DNA of 64,000 nt from contig JASJFT010000031.1 of NCBI GenBank assembly GCA_030770425.1, forward strand, positions 62,001 through 126,000, in the 5' to 3' direction. Below, one piece after another: positions 23,401-33,534 of the stretch (within the stretch, counting starts at the first letter, position 1; each line of letters starts with the position of its first letter). Below the pieces are notes generated by a model. That model saw nothing but the letters and a program-made list of their open reading frames with translations, was not told where the DNA came from and searched no databases. The stretch is from Darksidea phi (taxonomy: Eukaryota; Ascomycota; Dothideomycetes; Pleosporales; Lentitheciaceae). Position numbers and translations under genes: made by a program.

Positions 23401-25664
23401 GCTCCGGAGCTTATGGCGGCGATATCACCCTTCGTTGTCGCTCCGCACGTCGTCAGAGAGATGAGACTGGGGTACATTAACCCGCCTCTTACGACCAGAT
23501 TTCTTCCTTCACGCTCCTCTCTACATTGGACACTAAAAATGTATGGTCGCTCTCTATGAGTTGACTTTCCAGAAATGGAAAAACCGACCCCAATGCCCTG
23601 TTTTGCGCCGCCTTCTCTCCTCGACCCCGCATATCTCGATACCAAAATAAAACCACCTTTCCCAAATGTCCTGTCGTCTCCGAATATTTTTTCCCCAAAT
23701 CGATTGAGCACTACCGCTATGAAAATGCCGTCTCGTCCGCAAAAGATTCTAAAAGGAGTCTGATGTCTGATGTCTGGCGTCCGAGTACCCATTAATTTTG
23801 TAAGACGCTAGACATAGCGTTTTATGGGAAGCGAGGTTTCTAATCACGAAACCGCAAATTAAGAATCGTATATCACACGAATGAATGACTGCGTCGCCCT
23901 TCGCCTCACCCTCCTCCACGCATACCGTGCAGGAAATGAAAAGCACTAGATACGAACATGTGCAGCAGTCACATATCTAGTTCGTTCATAAAAGAACGTC
24001 TACCAGCTGCCGCATGGCGAACAAGGCCCCGCCAAAGCTCGATACATTTTCGGAAAACTTCGAGCTCCACGACTTTATGGCGCGTGTTCTCTCCCTCTCC
24101 AAGTTGAAAATCTTGCCAATTATTGCGGAGCGAAACACCCGTCTTGCTCGCAGAATCCGCTTTTTCTGCGCGTTTGCGTCTTATTCTTATTTATTTTTTA
24201 CTATTTTATTAGAGCGTAAGCTGATCGAATCGAAACACACATTCTGCACTTGGAAGATGGGAGCCATAACTCTCCCATCGTCTCCTAAATGCTGTATATC
24301 ATGGTCGCATGTCTACGCAGTCTCAAAAAACAGATGAAGTAACATTTCAAACCATGCCCGTGGTGTTCTCGAAACGTTTCAAAAGACATCAGAAGAGCCT
24401 CCATGAAAGAGCATTTCTTCCCGAGCTATGTCTCGTGGCTCGCTTCCTCCATAACCGACCAGTCGAAGAGACCATGTTGCTCCTTGCGACCGCCTTTCCG
24501 TCAAATCGTCTCGATACGCGTGGCATGGTCTTAACTTCGAAAAAGCAACATGCCAGGGCCGATGGCATGTGATCGCCTCACTTTCAAAGCTGCATCAGAT
24601 GGAAAGCAACTGCTCTCCTATATGGCCACTGATCCCCCGTGTACCGCGATTCTCTCTATGGGGTTGTTCTACAGATCTCTACTCCTCAAGTTGCACGTCC
24701 TAGGTCCCTTGTCTACCGCTTCCTGTATCCACAGAAAGAAAATACACAACAGCTAGTCGTTGCTGCCAGACCTTCCTCCCCACCAAAAGCTCCTCACAAC
24801 CGCGAATGTGGAGAACCGCACTCCAAACGCCACTCAATGATAGTTATGTTGTGTGGCCCCCCTGCGGGGATCCCACTAAAACAATCTGGACACTGAAATA
24901 ACGTCGCGACTTGTGCGCTCTTCTTCCGGAAAAATTACGGATAACGACCACATGGAGTCTTGCTCGGAAAACACCGACTCTGGACTTCAATGTGCTGTGC
25001 GTTTCACAGACACGCCCACCAAGGATCGCAAAAAGGAATTCTTTGTACTTCCTCCATGTTGTGCTTCGATTATAAGAAAGAATTGAATCACATGTCGTTC
25101 CTGCGTTGCTCTAAAAAAGTCCAGCGAGTGAATATATGTCCTGCGCTCGACTTCTTCTTCTACACCTAAACCCTTTTGTTGACGTTTGTATGGCTCCTCC
25201 CCTGTGCCTTTATTTGACAAAAATGACGACAAATGCCGAAATGGTGTCTGCGTCGCTAAAGGATGTAGCCTTAGTAGCTATGTCTCCTGGACCCGCCTTT
25301 CCACTCCATCTCGCACGCCCACACGAACTTCCAAAACTCCATATATGACAAACGTATATCCTATGTTTGCTTCTCCTCTACTAAGTCCCAACAAAAGAAA
25401 CCTACAGACGTAATAGATGCTTCTGTCCTGTTCTTCTTTTCCAAAAGATCAATCTCCTCCTTTAATGAGAGACGTCGTTCCAAAGCAACAAAGACAAGTT
25501 GCATGTTCCATCTCTCACCCCTCTTATACGATAAACGCCATATCAATGCTCAGCTTATGACCGACACGGCCTCCTTCGTTGCTTAAAATATCATTGAGCC
25601 GAACAATGGAACTGCAATTCCAAAAGTTACTGCTAGACGACGATATGCTCGGCGGCCCGGGAAC
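20495..25664. other. 5-kb gene-poor region
   Basis: Only short open frames occur, none with a recognised family. Promoter-like TATA boxes with pyrimidine-rich downstream sequence occur near 21178 (gtatataaacc), 21562 (tgtataaacac) and 22242 (tttataaaatc), each followed only by short frames. Two ATG frames have protein-like composition but no family: 22956-23279 (107 aa, ends KLQAIWRNAARTKASLLGS) and 24014-24337 (107 aa). The region could hold eroded genes, non-coding transcripts or lineage-specific small genes; sequence alone does not decide. Confidence 0.4.
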
Positions 25665-26105
25665 TTGAAAGTTCAGCTAAAACCAGAACAAATTTGTCAC
25701 TATGTTTTGTTGTGGGGCCCTCCTTCTCTACTGCCACCCAAGGCTTCGTCCCACGAGCGGAAGGAGGTCCGCCATAAATTCAATGTAGACGATACGATCT
25801 TCGCCTCTGATGCGTCCAAGAAAGCTGCACGAAAAGCGGCCGAAGAGGAACTGCTCAAGGAGGCAGAGATGATGGAGGAGCTAGCTAAGGCGAAAGCCGA
25901 TGCAATGTCCGCTGGAGAAGACCAGGACATGACCATCGAAGAGCAGGAAGAATGTCTCGCTAACGCCCAGCTCGCCCGCCAGGCACGCGAGCAAATTACC
26001 AAAGCCAATACGGCGCGAGCGGCACGTATGAGCAAAATCTTCGAGGCCACGAATACCGAGATTCTTGGGATGAAGAAATGTGCTCGTCGCCTCCAAAACA
26101 TCTAG
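25665..26105 (+). pseudogene. Charged Ala/Glu-rich coding-like fragment without a start
   Basis: A 146-codon open frame with strongly protein-like composition: NVDDTIFASDASKKAARKAA, then EELLKEAEMMEELAKAKADA and EEQEECLANAQLARQAREQ. It predicts a long amphipathic helix. There is no ATG before the helical part, no recognised family and no convincing intron bringing in a 5' exon, so it looks like the 3' exon or remnant of an older gene. It lies just upstream of the repeat-bounded block. It may equally be the last exon of a gene whose upstream part I failed to identify. Confidence 0.3.
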
Positions 26106-26560
26106 CGTATATGAATACCTGTTCCCCTCTTTCGAGCTCCCACCACGCTTCCGACAGTGCTATGGAGTCGGATCTCCACAAACAGACAACAGAATGTTTC
26201 CAATATGCGCTTCCTCCCCCCGAACTCAAGTCATTATTATTTACAAAAGCATTATCATTTACAATCAACGACTGCTCCGCGCCCATACCTATTAAAAGAA
26301 AATCTGACGCTCCTGATGAGCGCCGTCCCTTCAATTCCCCTCGTCTAAAAGCCCCCAGTCCACCATATCCACCACTCCCTCCGTCCGCGCGCTCGCCCAC
26401 ATAGGAACAAGAAAAATGATGCGTGCCCTCCTTATCCACGCTCCGATGAAAAGGTTATCGCGGCGACGATATGGAGATCTGTCCACAAAAAAGGTAGAAA
26501 GACGTGCCGATGCTGTTGCAGTCGCTGTACTAGTTCTATACTTCTAACAAAAAGGAGGCT

Positions 26561-26817
26561 GGAGAAACTGTCACGGCTGTCTGCTCAACAGAACGCTTCA
26601 GGACTCCATTCGATGAGGAGATTCCCTAAAAGCAACGGTTAATGCGGCAATATTGAGAAAATAGGGAAACGTTTAATTAAACCTGGTCCCTAGGTGGTCT
26701 GTGCTAGGGACTCTCTCTATATAAATAGCTAGGTACTCAGCTTATATAGAAATTAGAGTACTTAACTTCCTAACTACGCGCTACGTAATAGTTATAAGCC
26801 CGGTCTATAACTAATTA
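26561..26817. repeat. Direct repeat copy 1 (LTR-like), inner side RIP-mutated
   Basis: This copy matches the sequence at about 30574-30833 at a constant offset of 4,013 bp, without indels from 26571 to 26791. Its middle is nearly identical to copy 2 and includes CCCTAGGTGGTCTGT and TATAAATAGCTAGGTACTCAG, with a TATA box as in retrotransposon LTRs. The left (outer) part keeps C and G where copy 2 has T and A (gcaacggttaatgcggcaa against gtaatagttaatatagtaa). The right (inner) part has the T/A forms (ctacgcgctacgtaatag against ctgcgcgccacgtgacag). Confidence 0.8.
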
Positions 26818-27140
26818 CTCTTACTATTACTACCCTCGTCGTTAATAATTAATTAATACTTAGAGAGCTATTAATATTAATATAACTATCTAGGAAGACT
26901 CTATAATAACGCGAGTTACTATCTATCTTAAGACTTAGAGTAATTAGTATAGATAGCTTTTTATACTTAGAAATAAGACTAAATAATAATATATCTAGAA
27001 ATACTATAATTCTAGCCTTAATATAGTACTAGATCTAATAGAGCTAGAACGTCTATTACTTATTATATATAAACTTAATATTATAAGGATAGCTAATTTA
27101 TTACTTAAAGATCGAGTTTTATATATAATAGAACTTATTA
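26640..27140. repeat. AT-rich block with RIP signature
   Basis: About 500 bp of very TA-rich sequence with hardly any CpA or TpG. It runs from the inner half of direct repeat 1 to an abrupt border at about 27141, where normal GC resumes. The composition is the hallmark of RIP acting on a repeated element. Original content is not readable, though stops such as TAA TAG follow directly on the C-terminus of the adjacent minus-strand gene. Confidence 0.75.
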
Positions 27141-27144
27141 ACTA

Positions 27145-28129
27145 TTATAAGTACGCCTCCGCCCGCAGTAACTGAGTCGTACGACTGCCACGAGGCACCG
27201 GCGCGCCGGCAATGACTGGCGGCGGAGTATTGGCTTGCCCAGGCGACGAAGGCTCGTTGGCATACGTCCGAGGAAACGCCTTCTGTAAGAGGGCAACCTC
27301 CACCTTTACGTCCACCCTCATCTCCAGGATATCGCACCCTCGCAGCGACTCGGCGGCCCGGTCCATGTCTCTCACCAGCGCGTCTCCAGACTCTACAAAG
27401 TCAGCCAACGTCTTATGCTTGAACGCTGAGCGGGACATCTTCGTCCTCCGGCCAGCGCGAAAGGCAACACCAATTGCTAGTGTACGATAGTCTCGTCCGT
27501 CGATTTCAGACAGGGGATTACGGACCATCTGCTCTACCATGTCATCCATATCTGATATCACGAACTCTCGTCGATTACAGATAGCTATGTCCTTAATCTT
27601 TGCTGCCTTGTTCACGCGCAGCGTGTACTCAATCTCCAGGTCATACGAAGGGCCAGGCACTGGCGATGACGCGCGCAGCGGCGAGGAGGGTACTACTACC
27701 ACAGTGGCAGCAGGCGGTACGGGTGTAGGTGTAGGTGTAGGTGTAGGCGCTGGCACAGGCACAGGCGGAGGTGTGGGAGGGAGGGACGGCGGAGGAGAGG
27801 ACGACGACAATGGCGGACCTAGCAGGTTTGGCAGCAGGCCTGGGAAATCGCCTGCTCAGAGAGTCCTCACGGGTGTCACAGGACGCTGTTTTCGACTTCT
27901 TAGACCGACTAGCAGGTTTGCTGGCAGGCTTACGCGTGGCCTTCGTCCTGTGTGCACCACCACCTGTCATTATAGCAGGAGCGGGAGCTTCTACTTCGAA
28001 GTTAACGGCGATAGGTCTCCTCCAGCGTACGCGGGACTTACGCGTGGCCTTGACAGTGGGCACACGGGTTGTGCCTGTACGAGAACGCGTCTGGCGACGG
28101 GGTGGCGACGGCGCGTCGGCGTTGGTCAT
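27145..28129 (-). CDS. Hypothetical basic, proline-rich protein, possibly C-terminally truncated
   Basis: Two exons (28129-27871 and 27818-27145; 52-bp intron with GTGAGG donor) give 310 aa. Joining them in phase 1 links a basic N-terminus (PPRRQTRSRTGTTRVPTVKA; KPASKPASRSKKSK) to a Pro-rich low-complexity linker (PPPVPVPAPTPTPTPTPVPP). A folded-looking region follows: DLEIEYTLRVNKAAKIKDIA, FVISDMDDMVEQMVRNPLS, MSRSAFKHKTLADFVESGD, ESLRGCDILEMRVDVKVE. No family was recognised. The stop falls 4 bp from the edge of the RIP-mutated AT block, where TTA TAA TAG could be mutated Gln codons, so the true C-terminus may be lost. It may belong to a mobile element or be a truncated host gene. Confidence 0.5.
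27722..27745 (+). repeat. GGTGTA hexamer repeat (x4)
   Basis: Four tandem GGTGTA units. On the minus strand they encode the Pro-Thr alternation in the linker of the 310-aa protein. Confidence 0.85.
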
Positions 28130-28629
28130 GTAGGGCGTATGTAGAGGTCTTACGCGACTACAACACTAAGAAAAGGTTAGTATAGACATCTTTACAACTT
28201 TAACTAACGTGGCAGAGCTGATGGAGGTAACAAGGCGCGTACCGTGGGCGTTTAGATTCTGTATACAAATTGGCTGGCGCGCGAAAATAATTAAGGTTTT
28301 GCCAAGATTTTCCCCGATTTTCGAGCATTACAGATAACTTAGCGCCGCAGTGGGCTCCTGCGCCTGGGCGCTGGCCATTCAATTGGCGTCTAGGGCAATT
28401 GTTTGCAACCGAAATTCAGCGATAATTCCAGGGATTGAGATTCTCGCTGTTGTGGTGTTTTTTGTCGATTTGCGATCAACAATTGAATTCTCGCTGTCGT
28501 ATTTGGCTTGTCGCGTCAGCTGAGCTGCCGATCAGTCTGTCAAGCGGCGTCCACAAAGTGTCCCCACATAACCGTCGATCTGAATCATTAACCTACTTTT
28601 TGCCATTCGCCATCTATTGATTTCCCAAC
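28130..28629. other. Intergenic, divergent promoter space
   Basis: 500 bp between the minus-strand hypothetical gene and the UCH gene. GC content is normal and there are no RIP marks. No element was recognised. Confidence 0.4.
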
Positions 28630-29405
28630 ATGGAAAACAAGACATGGGCAATGCTTGGTAAGGGGCCGTGGTCCACTTGTCTTTGAGTGGAAACTAATCG
28701 CACATGGCAGAGAACAACCCTGATGTAATGAACCAATTGGCAAACAAGTTGGGTTTATCGTCCGAGCTCCAATTCTACGACGTCTATTCTCTGGATGAAC
28801 CCGAACTACTCACACATATCCCTCGACCTGCCCTGGCTCTGTTGGTCATTATTCCACTCACACCAGCTTGGGATCGAAGTCGCAAGGCCGAAGACGCTGA
28901 TATGCAACCCTACTCTGGCTCCGGACCTGACGAGCCCGTCATCTGGTTTAAGCAGACCATCGGCCACGCCTGCGGCTCCATCAGTCTACTACATAGCTTG
29001 ATCAATGGCCCGGCCGTCGACTTTATTAAGCCTGATTCGGATCTCGCGGCGATACGAAACCTTGCTATACCACTGGACATGACCAAACGCGCCGAAATGC
29101 TGTACAACAACGAGCCATTCGAAATTGCTCACAAGTCGGTTGAGCAGGCCGGCGACAGCTATGCGGATCCGACGGATGAGCGTGATGGTGGACATTTCGT
29201 GAGTTTCGTTAAGAGCGGTGGGAAGCTCTGGGAGCTTGAAGGGTCGAGGAAGGGTCCTCTGGAGAGAGGAGATCTTGCTGACGACGAGGACGTTCTCAGT
29301 CTGCGAGCGCTTGACATGGGAATTAAGAGGATCATAAAGTTGAATTCGGATGGTGGAGGAGGGAGCCTTCAATTCAGCTGCATTGCTCTGGCTTCCAGGT
29401 CTTAG
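28630..29405 (+). CDS. Ubiquitin carboxyl-terminal hydrolase, UCH (peptidase C12) family
   Basis: A 28-bp first exon (28630-28657) joins 28711-29405 over a 53-bp intron, giving 240 aa, the usual size for Yuh1/UCH-L3. Without the intron the N-terminus MENKTWAMLENNPDVMNQLA is lost. The oxyanion Gln and catalytic Cys lie in QTIGHACGSISLLHS (about residues 95-109). The catalytic His is in DGGHFVSFV. The usual acidic residue segment reads LWELEGSRKG, with Glu where animal UCH-L3 has Asp (ELDG). The C-terminus FSCIALA matches the family. It should cleave small adducts from the ubiquitin or NEDD8 C-terminus in the cytosol. Position is unusual: the only intact recognisable gene inside the block bounded by the 4,013-bp-spaced direct repeats, about 0.5 kb from a truncated MFS gene. 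Confidence 0.9.
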
Positions 29406-29884
29406 GCTCTGACTGGGAATTGGCATACACGTATTACGAATATAATATGCTGTATTCGAAGCATCTAATGAGATTCGAGAAGATATTATCTTGCTACCCA
29501 CATCACACGAGACTGGAACGAACACTCGAATGTCTCTATGCAAGAGCGTGAGAGAAATAGGCTGAACTAACATGGCTGCCATATTTCCAGAGAGAAATAT
29601 CGAACCTTTGCAGTTGCACACATTCGCGCCCCTAGCTAGGACCTTCTCCACAATCTTATTGTGCCCTTTAAAAGAAATGGTTAAGGAGTGCCCTTACCTT
29701 GAAAGACATGCCGAAAATCGAGCTATGATACATTGGAGGTACAAGTCTCTGGCTTACGCCTTCAAGCCGCGTTGATACTTATTCGAATTGATTCGTGTTA
29801 AAATGGGTATATATCCACTCAATGCATTGCATTAATAGTTGATTATTTTTGCAATCTTTACAATTTGAGTCTAATCACATTTGC
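29406..29884. other. Intergenic, nothing recognised
   Basis: Convergent space between the UCH gene and the MFS remnant. It is slightly AT-rich near 29780-29880. No motif was recognised. Confidence 0.4.
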
Positions 29885-30400
29885 CTACGCCTTTATACCT
29901 AGCCTACCGACACCTCTCAACCCCCAGGCGAACAGCAATACGGTAGCGCAAGACAATGCGAAGAAGTACCAAAAGGCGGCCCTGTAACCCTCCATCAGAG
30001 CTGAAGGCGATATCTTTGGATCGTGACGACTGTGAGACGTTACACTGCTTGCTATAGCGCCGCTTGTTGCTAAAGACACCGTCTTCGCGAGTTGCGTGAT
30101 TGTGTTGAGTACGCCTCCTGCAAGTGCTTGCGTCTGTCGAGGAAAAACAGACGTAATAATCAAGTTTGATATCGTGAAGAGTGCATCTCCTCCAATAGGA
30201 CTTAAGATGACTACCAGAAATGCGCACGCCCAATATGACCACTGAGGCTGTATAACGCACATGAGGAGAATCCCCACAGTTGTCAGTAGCATGCCACATG
30301 AGATTGCCCAGCCAATGTGAACTCTATGAGCAACGAACCCTACAACTAGAGTGCTGATCGCTGCAGAGACTACGCCAGGTAAAAAACGCAGTGAAGTCTG
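29885..30400 (-). pseudogene. C-terminal remnant of an MFS transporter
   Basis: The minus-strand frame reads QTSLRFLPGVVSAAISTLV, WAISCGMLLTTVGILLMCV, DALFTISNLIITSVFPRQTQ, ALAGGVLNTITQLAKTVSL and FWYFFALSCATVLLFAWGL. This is the last four or five transmembrane segments of a 14-TM DHA2-type transporter, with the conserved FP-x-x-TQALAG-x-V-x-NT motif. About 172 codons remain. The 5' two thirds are missing: the frame runs at 30400-30420 straight into RIP-mutated AT-rich sequence. No start codon or upstream exon could be found. The tail up to the stop at 29885 is free of stops, so loss of the 5' part may be recent or the tail simply escaped RIP. Confidence 0.8.
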
Positions 30401-30409
30401 CTAGGGCCG

Positions 30410-30700
30410 ACTTAATATATAATAGCTACCTACCTCTAAGATACCTACTAATAGACTTACTAAGATTCTTCTAAAATAAAAATATATATAATTTATAAGG
30501 TAATTAAGTCTTATTAAAATTAAAAGCTTAATTAAATAGGTTAGCTTTACGGGTAGTAGATACCTCTAAGCTAAGAAGATATATTATAACTATCTACTTA
30601 ATAGAATACTTTAGAACTCTATTTAATAAGGAGATTCTCTAAAAGTAATAGTTAATATAGTAATATTAAGAAAATAGGGAAACGTTTAATTAAACCTAGT
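30410..30700. repeat. AT-rich block with RIP signature
   Basis: TA-rich tract with a low CpA/TpG look. It starts abruptly after the MFS remnant and covers the inner (left) part of direct repeat 2. Beyond about 30700 the sequence returns to normal composition. Confidence 0.7.
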
Positions 30701-30833
30701 CCCTAGGTGGTCTGTACTAGGGACTCTCTCTGTATAAATAGCTAGGTACTCAGCTTGTGTAGAAATCAGAGCACTCAACTTCCTAACTGCGCGCCACGTG
30801 ACAGAAACCATGCGGCCCGGTCTTCGGCTTCTG
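30574..30833. repeat. Direct repeat copy 2 (LTR-like), inner side RIP-mutated
   Basis: Partner of the copy at 26561-26817, offset 4,013 bp. Here the left (inner) part carries the T/A forms and the right (outer) part keeps C/G (cttgtgtagaaatcagagc), the mirror image of copy 1. After 30804 the match needs a short gap, then GCCCGGTCT is shared, so the exact right edge is uncertain. Confidence 0.78.
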
Positions 30834-31199
30834 TGCACTAAAACGACGACCAACCAAGTGATGGGAGGATGGCGAGTGCGCGCGAAGAAAATACGCGGGG
30901 AGGATGACCGGATGGACGGGATGACGAGGGGCGGAGGTGATGATGATGAGTATTATCGTTTTACATGCACAGAAGGTGATGGTTAAAGTCCGATAGAAAG
31001 TAGTTAGAAGAGAGAAGTATATATGCCATGCCATTCCACGTCCGTAGAGAAGAGAAGAGAAGTATATACACATGAACCCCGCCCACCCAACGAATCCACA
31101 CAGTAAACACCGAGCCTAGGTATCAAACACCATTTCCATGACCCTACCGCCCCTCATTTGCAATGACACCCGAATCTTTATCTACATCCAGCAACGCCA
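30834..31199. other. Intergenic
   Basis: 3' side of the histidine-phosphatase gene. Two near-identical AGAGAAG(A)AGAGAAGTATATA tracts occur near 31008 and 31050. No gene was seen. Confidence 0.4.
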
Positions 31200-33534
31200 C
31201 TAATCCCTCTCATTAACCGTCCACCTCCGCTTCGGCGTATCATAAGGATGCTCGTACACTTCTTCCAAACGCGGCGGTCCCCAGAGCCCACTAACAGTGC
31301 TCTGAGGTTTCGGCACCCATAGCCCACTAGCACCACCACTCATACTAGTTGACCTCGCCGCAGGGGCCGTCTTCCTCAGCGGCGCGACATTGTCGTCCTT
31401 TTCTTTGTCCTCGTTACTGTTAATGCCGAGACCAATCCGTGCGGACAAAGAAGTGCCATCTAAGTTGGGGATAGGTGTCGTATCAGTTGTAGGAGTGGGG
31501 TTGCTGGCGGGGTTCGATGAAGTAGTTGATGGTTTGGGCGCCTGGTTCGCAAAGTTGAGCACCATGTCCGCGCCTGGGCTCCTTCGCCCTTCGCTGAAGC
31601 TATCAATGCTCGGTACCTTCGGACTGTTCCAAAGGCCTGAAGCTGGCGTAGGGCTCGCCGTACCCGCAGAGTAACCTGACGAGAGAGTTCTCGATCCAGA
31701 TCCGCCCCCGGATGTACTGCTCCTCCGCATACTCCCCAGCGAACTATTCCATCCACTCCGCAACGGCTCACCGAGCGCAAACGGTGAATCGATTGCGCTA
31801 ATCGGACTGATTGTGCTGCCTGATCCGTAACCAAAGCGTCTGCGATATTCGAAGGATGGGCTAGCTATGCCAGCTGGTGATTGGGTTTGTGGTGGTTTCG
31901 CCGGGTCAACACCTTGTCGCAGATGGTCGATTGAAGCGAGCAGTTTCATCTCATAGATATCTGACATCCCGGGATCCACAACTGATGCGCGTCGGTGGAG
32001 CATCGGAACGGATGGTCTTCGCGGTTCGTCTCGCCGTACGGCCATAGATATGGCGGCGAGACCGACATCGATGAGAACGGGTTGATTGGAGATGGCGCCA
32101 AGAAGGGCATTGCAACCTGCGCCATGCGTGACCAAGACCAGCACAAGTTCCTCGTCCTCTTCATCCTCGTCGTTCTCGCCGGCTTTGGGTCCGGGGTCTG
32201 TAGCAGCGTGATGTAGTGGAGCTTTCGGACGCTCGCTAAATGTGAAGCCGGGGAACTGGTTCTTGGGCGGCATTGAGCTATGCTCTGTGTACCACTTCAT
32301 CATTCCGGCAAGGCCCTTACGAAAGCGCTTGTGCATAGTGCTCCACTCATCGCCATATTCGCCGCCATCGCCCCATTCCTGCGGTTCTCGCATGCTGTCC
32401 CACTGCCAATCGACATCCACACATGCATCCCGCGCATGGCTCACGTATCCTCGGGGTATAGGATCCGCCGGCGAGACAGCATACGACGGTATCGGCGGGT
32501 CGTAGATATAGCTAGGTACTTTGTGTGCCGTAGATAGCGAAGCAGCAGCGTTGTCTCTTGATCTCGGCCTATGCAACGGACCGCTTTGACTGCTCGACCG
32601 CTCACGAATCGGCAAAGCTTGAGCTAGACTCCCCATTGCTAGTGTGTTCTCAGTGTTCTTTCGGCTAGTAACAGCGGAGGGCGTATTGCTCTTCCATCCT
32701 CCCGGGAAGTAACCCTTGCTTTGAGGCACAGTTGGCTGTACTTCCACGTAGTCCCCTCTTCTCAGCAGGTCCGCCTTCGCGCCCGCAACCATCATCGTCG
32801 AGTTCGGCGGCGGTGTGATTTGATCGAAGTAGTCCGGTGACAGCCACTCGCCCAGGAACGCATCGATCCTCAGCAGTATCTTGTCTGGTCCCGCGCGCCG
32901 CCTTGAGGAGACTTCGAGATTTGGGTCCGCCACCGGCTTCATCGTGTGCACAGGCTGCACAGCGGGTGAGGTAGGCCGCGGTGACTTTGCTAACACACTA
33001 GCTCCAAGCAAGCCATTCCTCCCCTTCGCCGGCGTCGGTACATTCAACTTGGTCGCCGTTGTCGTACCCACACCTTCACCATCCTCTGTCGGAGGTTGAA
33101 ACTGCGCGATCCCCGCCGCAATGCCCGTGCTCGTCTGTATACATCTCAAGAACGGACTCGTGTGTAGAACAACTCTATGCTTCTTTCTCTTCTTGCTCAA
33201 GTCCCCGCTCACTCCATTTGTCTCCTTCCCCGCATCCAAGGCGCGAGACTCTAGATGTGCTGTGTCTGCATCCTCGCCATTCTTCGTTTCGTGCTCACGT
33301 GCGTGGAGGAGCGCGGCAATGCGGAGCCCCAGGGCCTTTGCCTGTAACCAGCCGCCGTAGGTGAGGGGTGGATCATACGGGGTTGGCGATGTGAGATGCC
33401 ATTGCTTGTCGGCGGCGTCGAGGCGGGCGCCGTGGCTATAGAGATCGTACAAGCGTTAGCTGAGATTGCAGAGAATGGTGGAGCGGGGCTGAGACGTACC
33501 GCGCGATGATGATTACGTCCGGTCCTTTCGGCAT
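31200..33534 (-). CDS. Histidine phosphatase superfamily (PGM-like) protein with long Ser-rich tail
   Basis: Exon 1 (33534-33500, 35 bp) joins 33435-31200 over a 64-bp intron; 756 aa. The intron splits the catalytic motif: only the spliced product reads VIIIARHGARL, the RHG signature with the phospho-accepting His (residue 12). Further branch-1 features are PPLTYGGWLQAKALG, VVLHTSPFLRCIQTS and the second catalytic-site His in LVLVTHGAGCNALLGAI (about residue 445). A large insert of some 200 residues, Ser/Pro-rich, separates these motifs. The last 250 residues are low-complexity Ser/Gly-rich, with phospho-site-like content. Family members act on phosphoesters or lack activity and serve as scaffolds. 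Substrate is unknown. Confidence 0.83.

Noticed and set aside
22690..24280. Three short segments resembling 'LIESDHTF' on both strands, possible decayed paralogues
   Set aside because: The similarity covers only a few residues and flanks do not align; likely coincidence.
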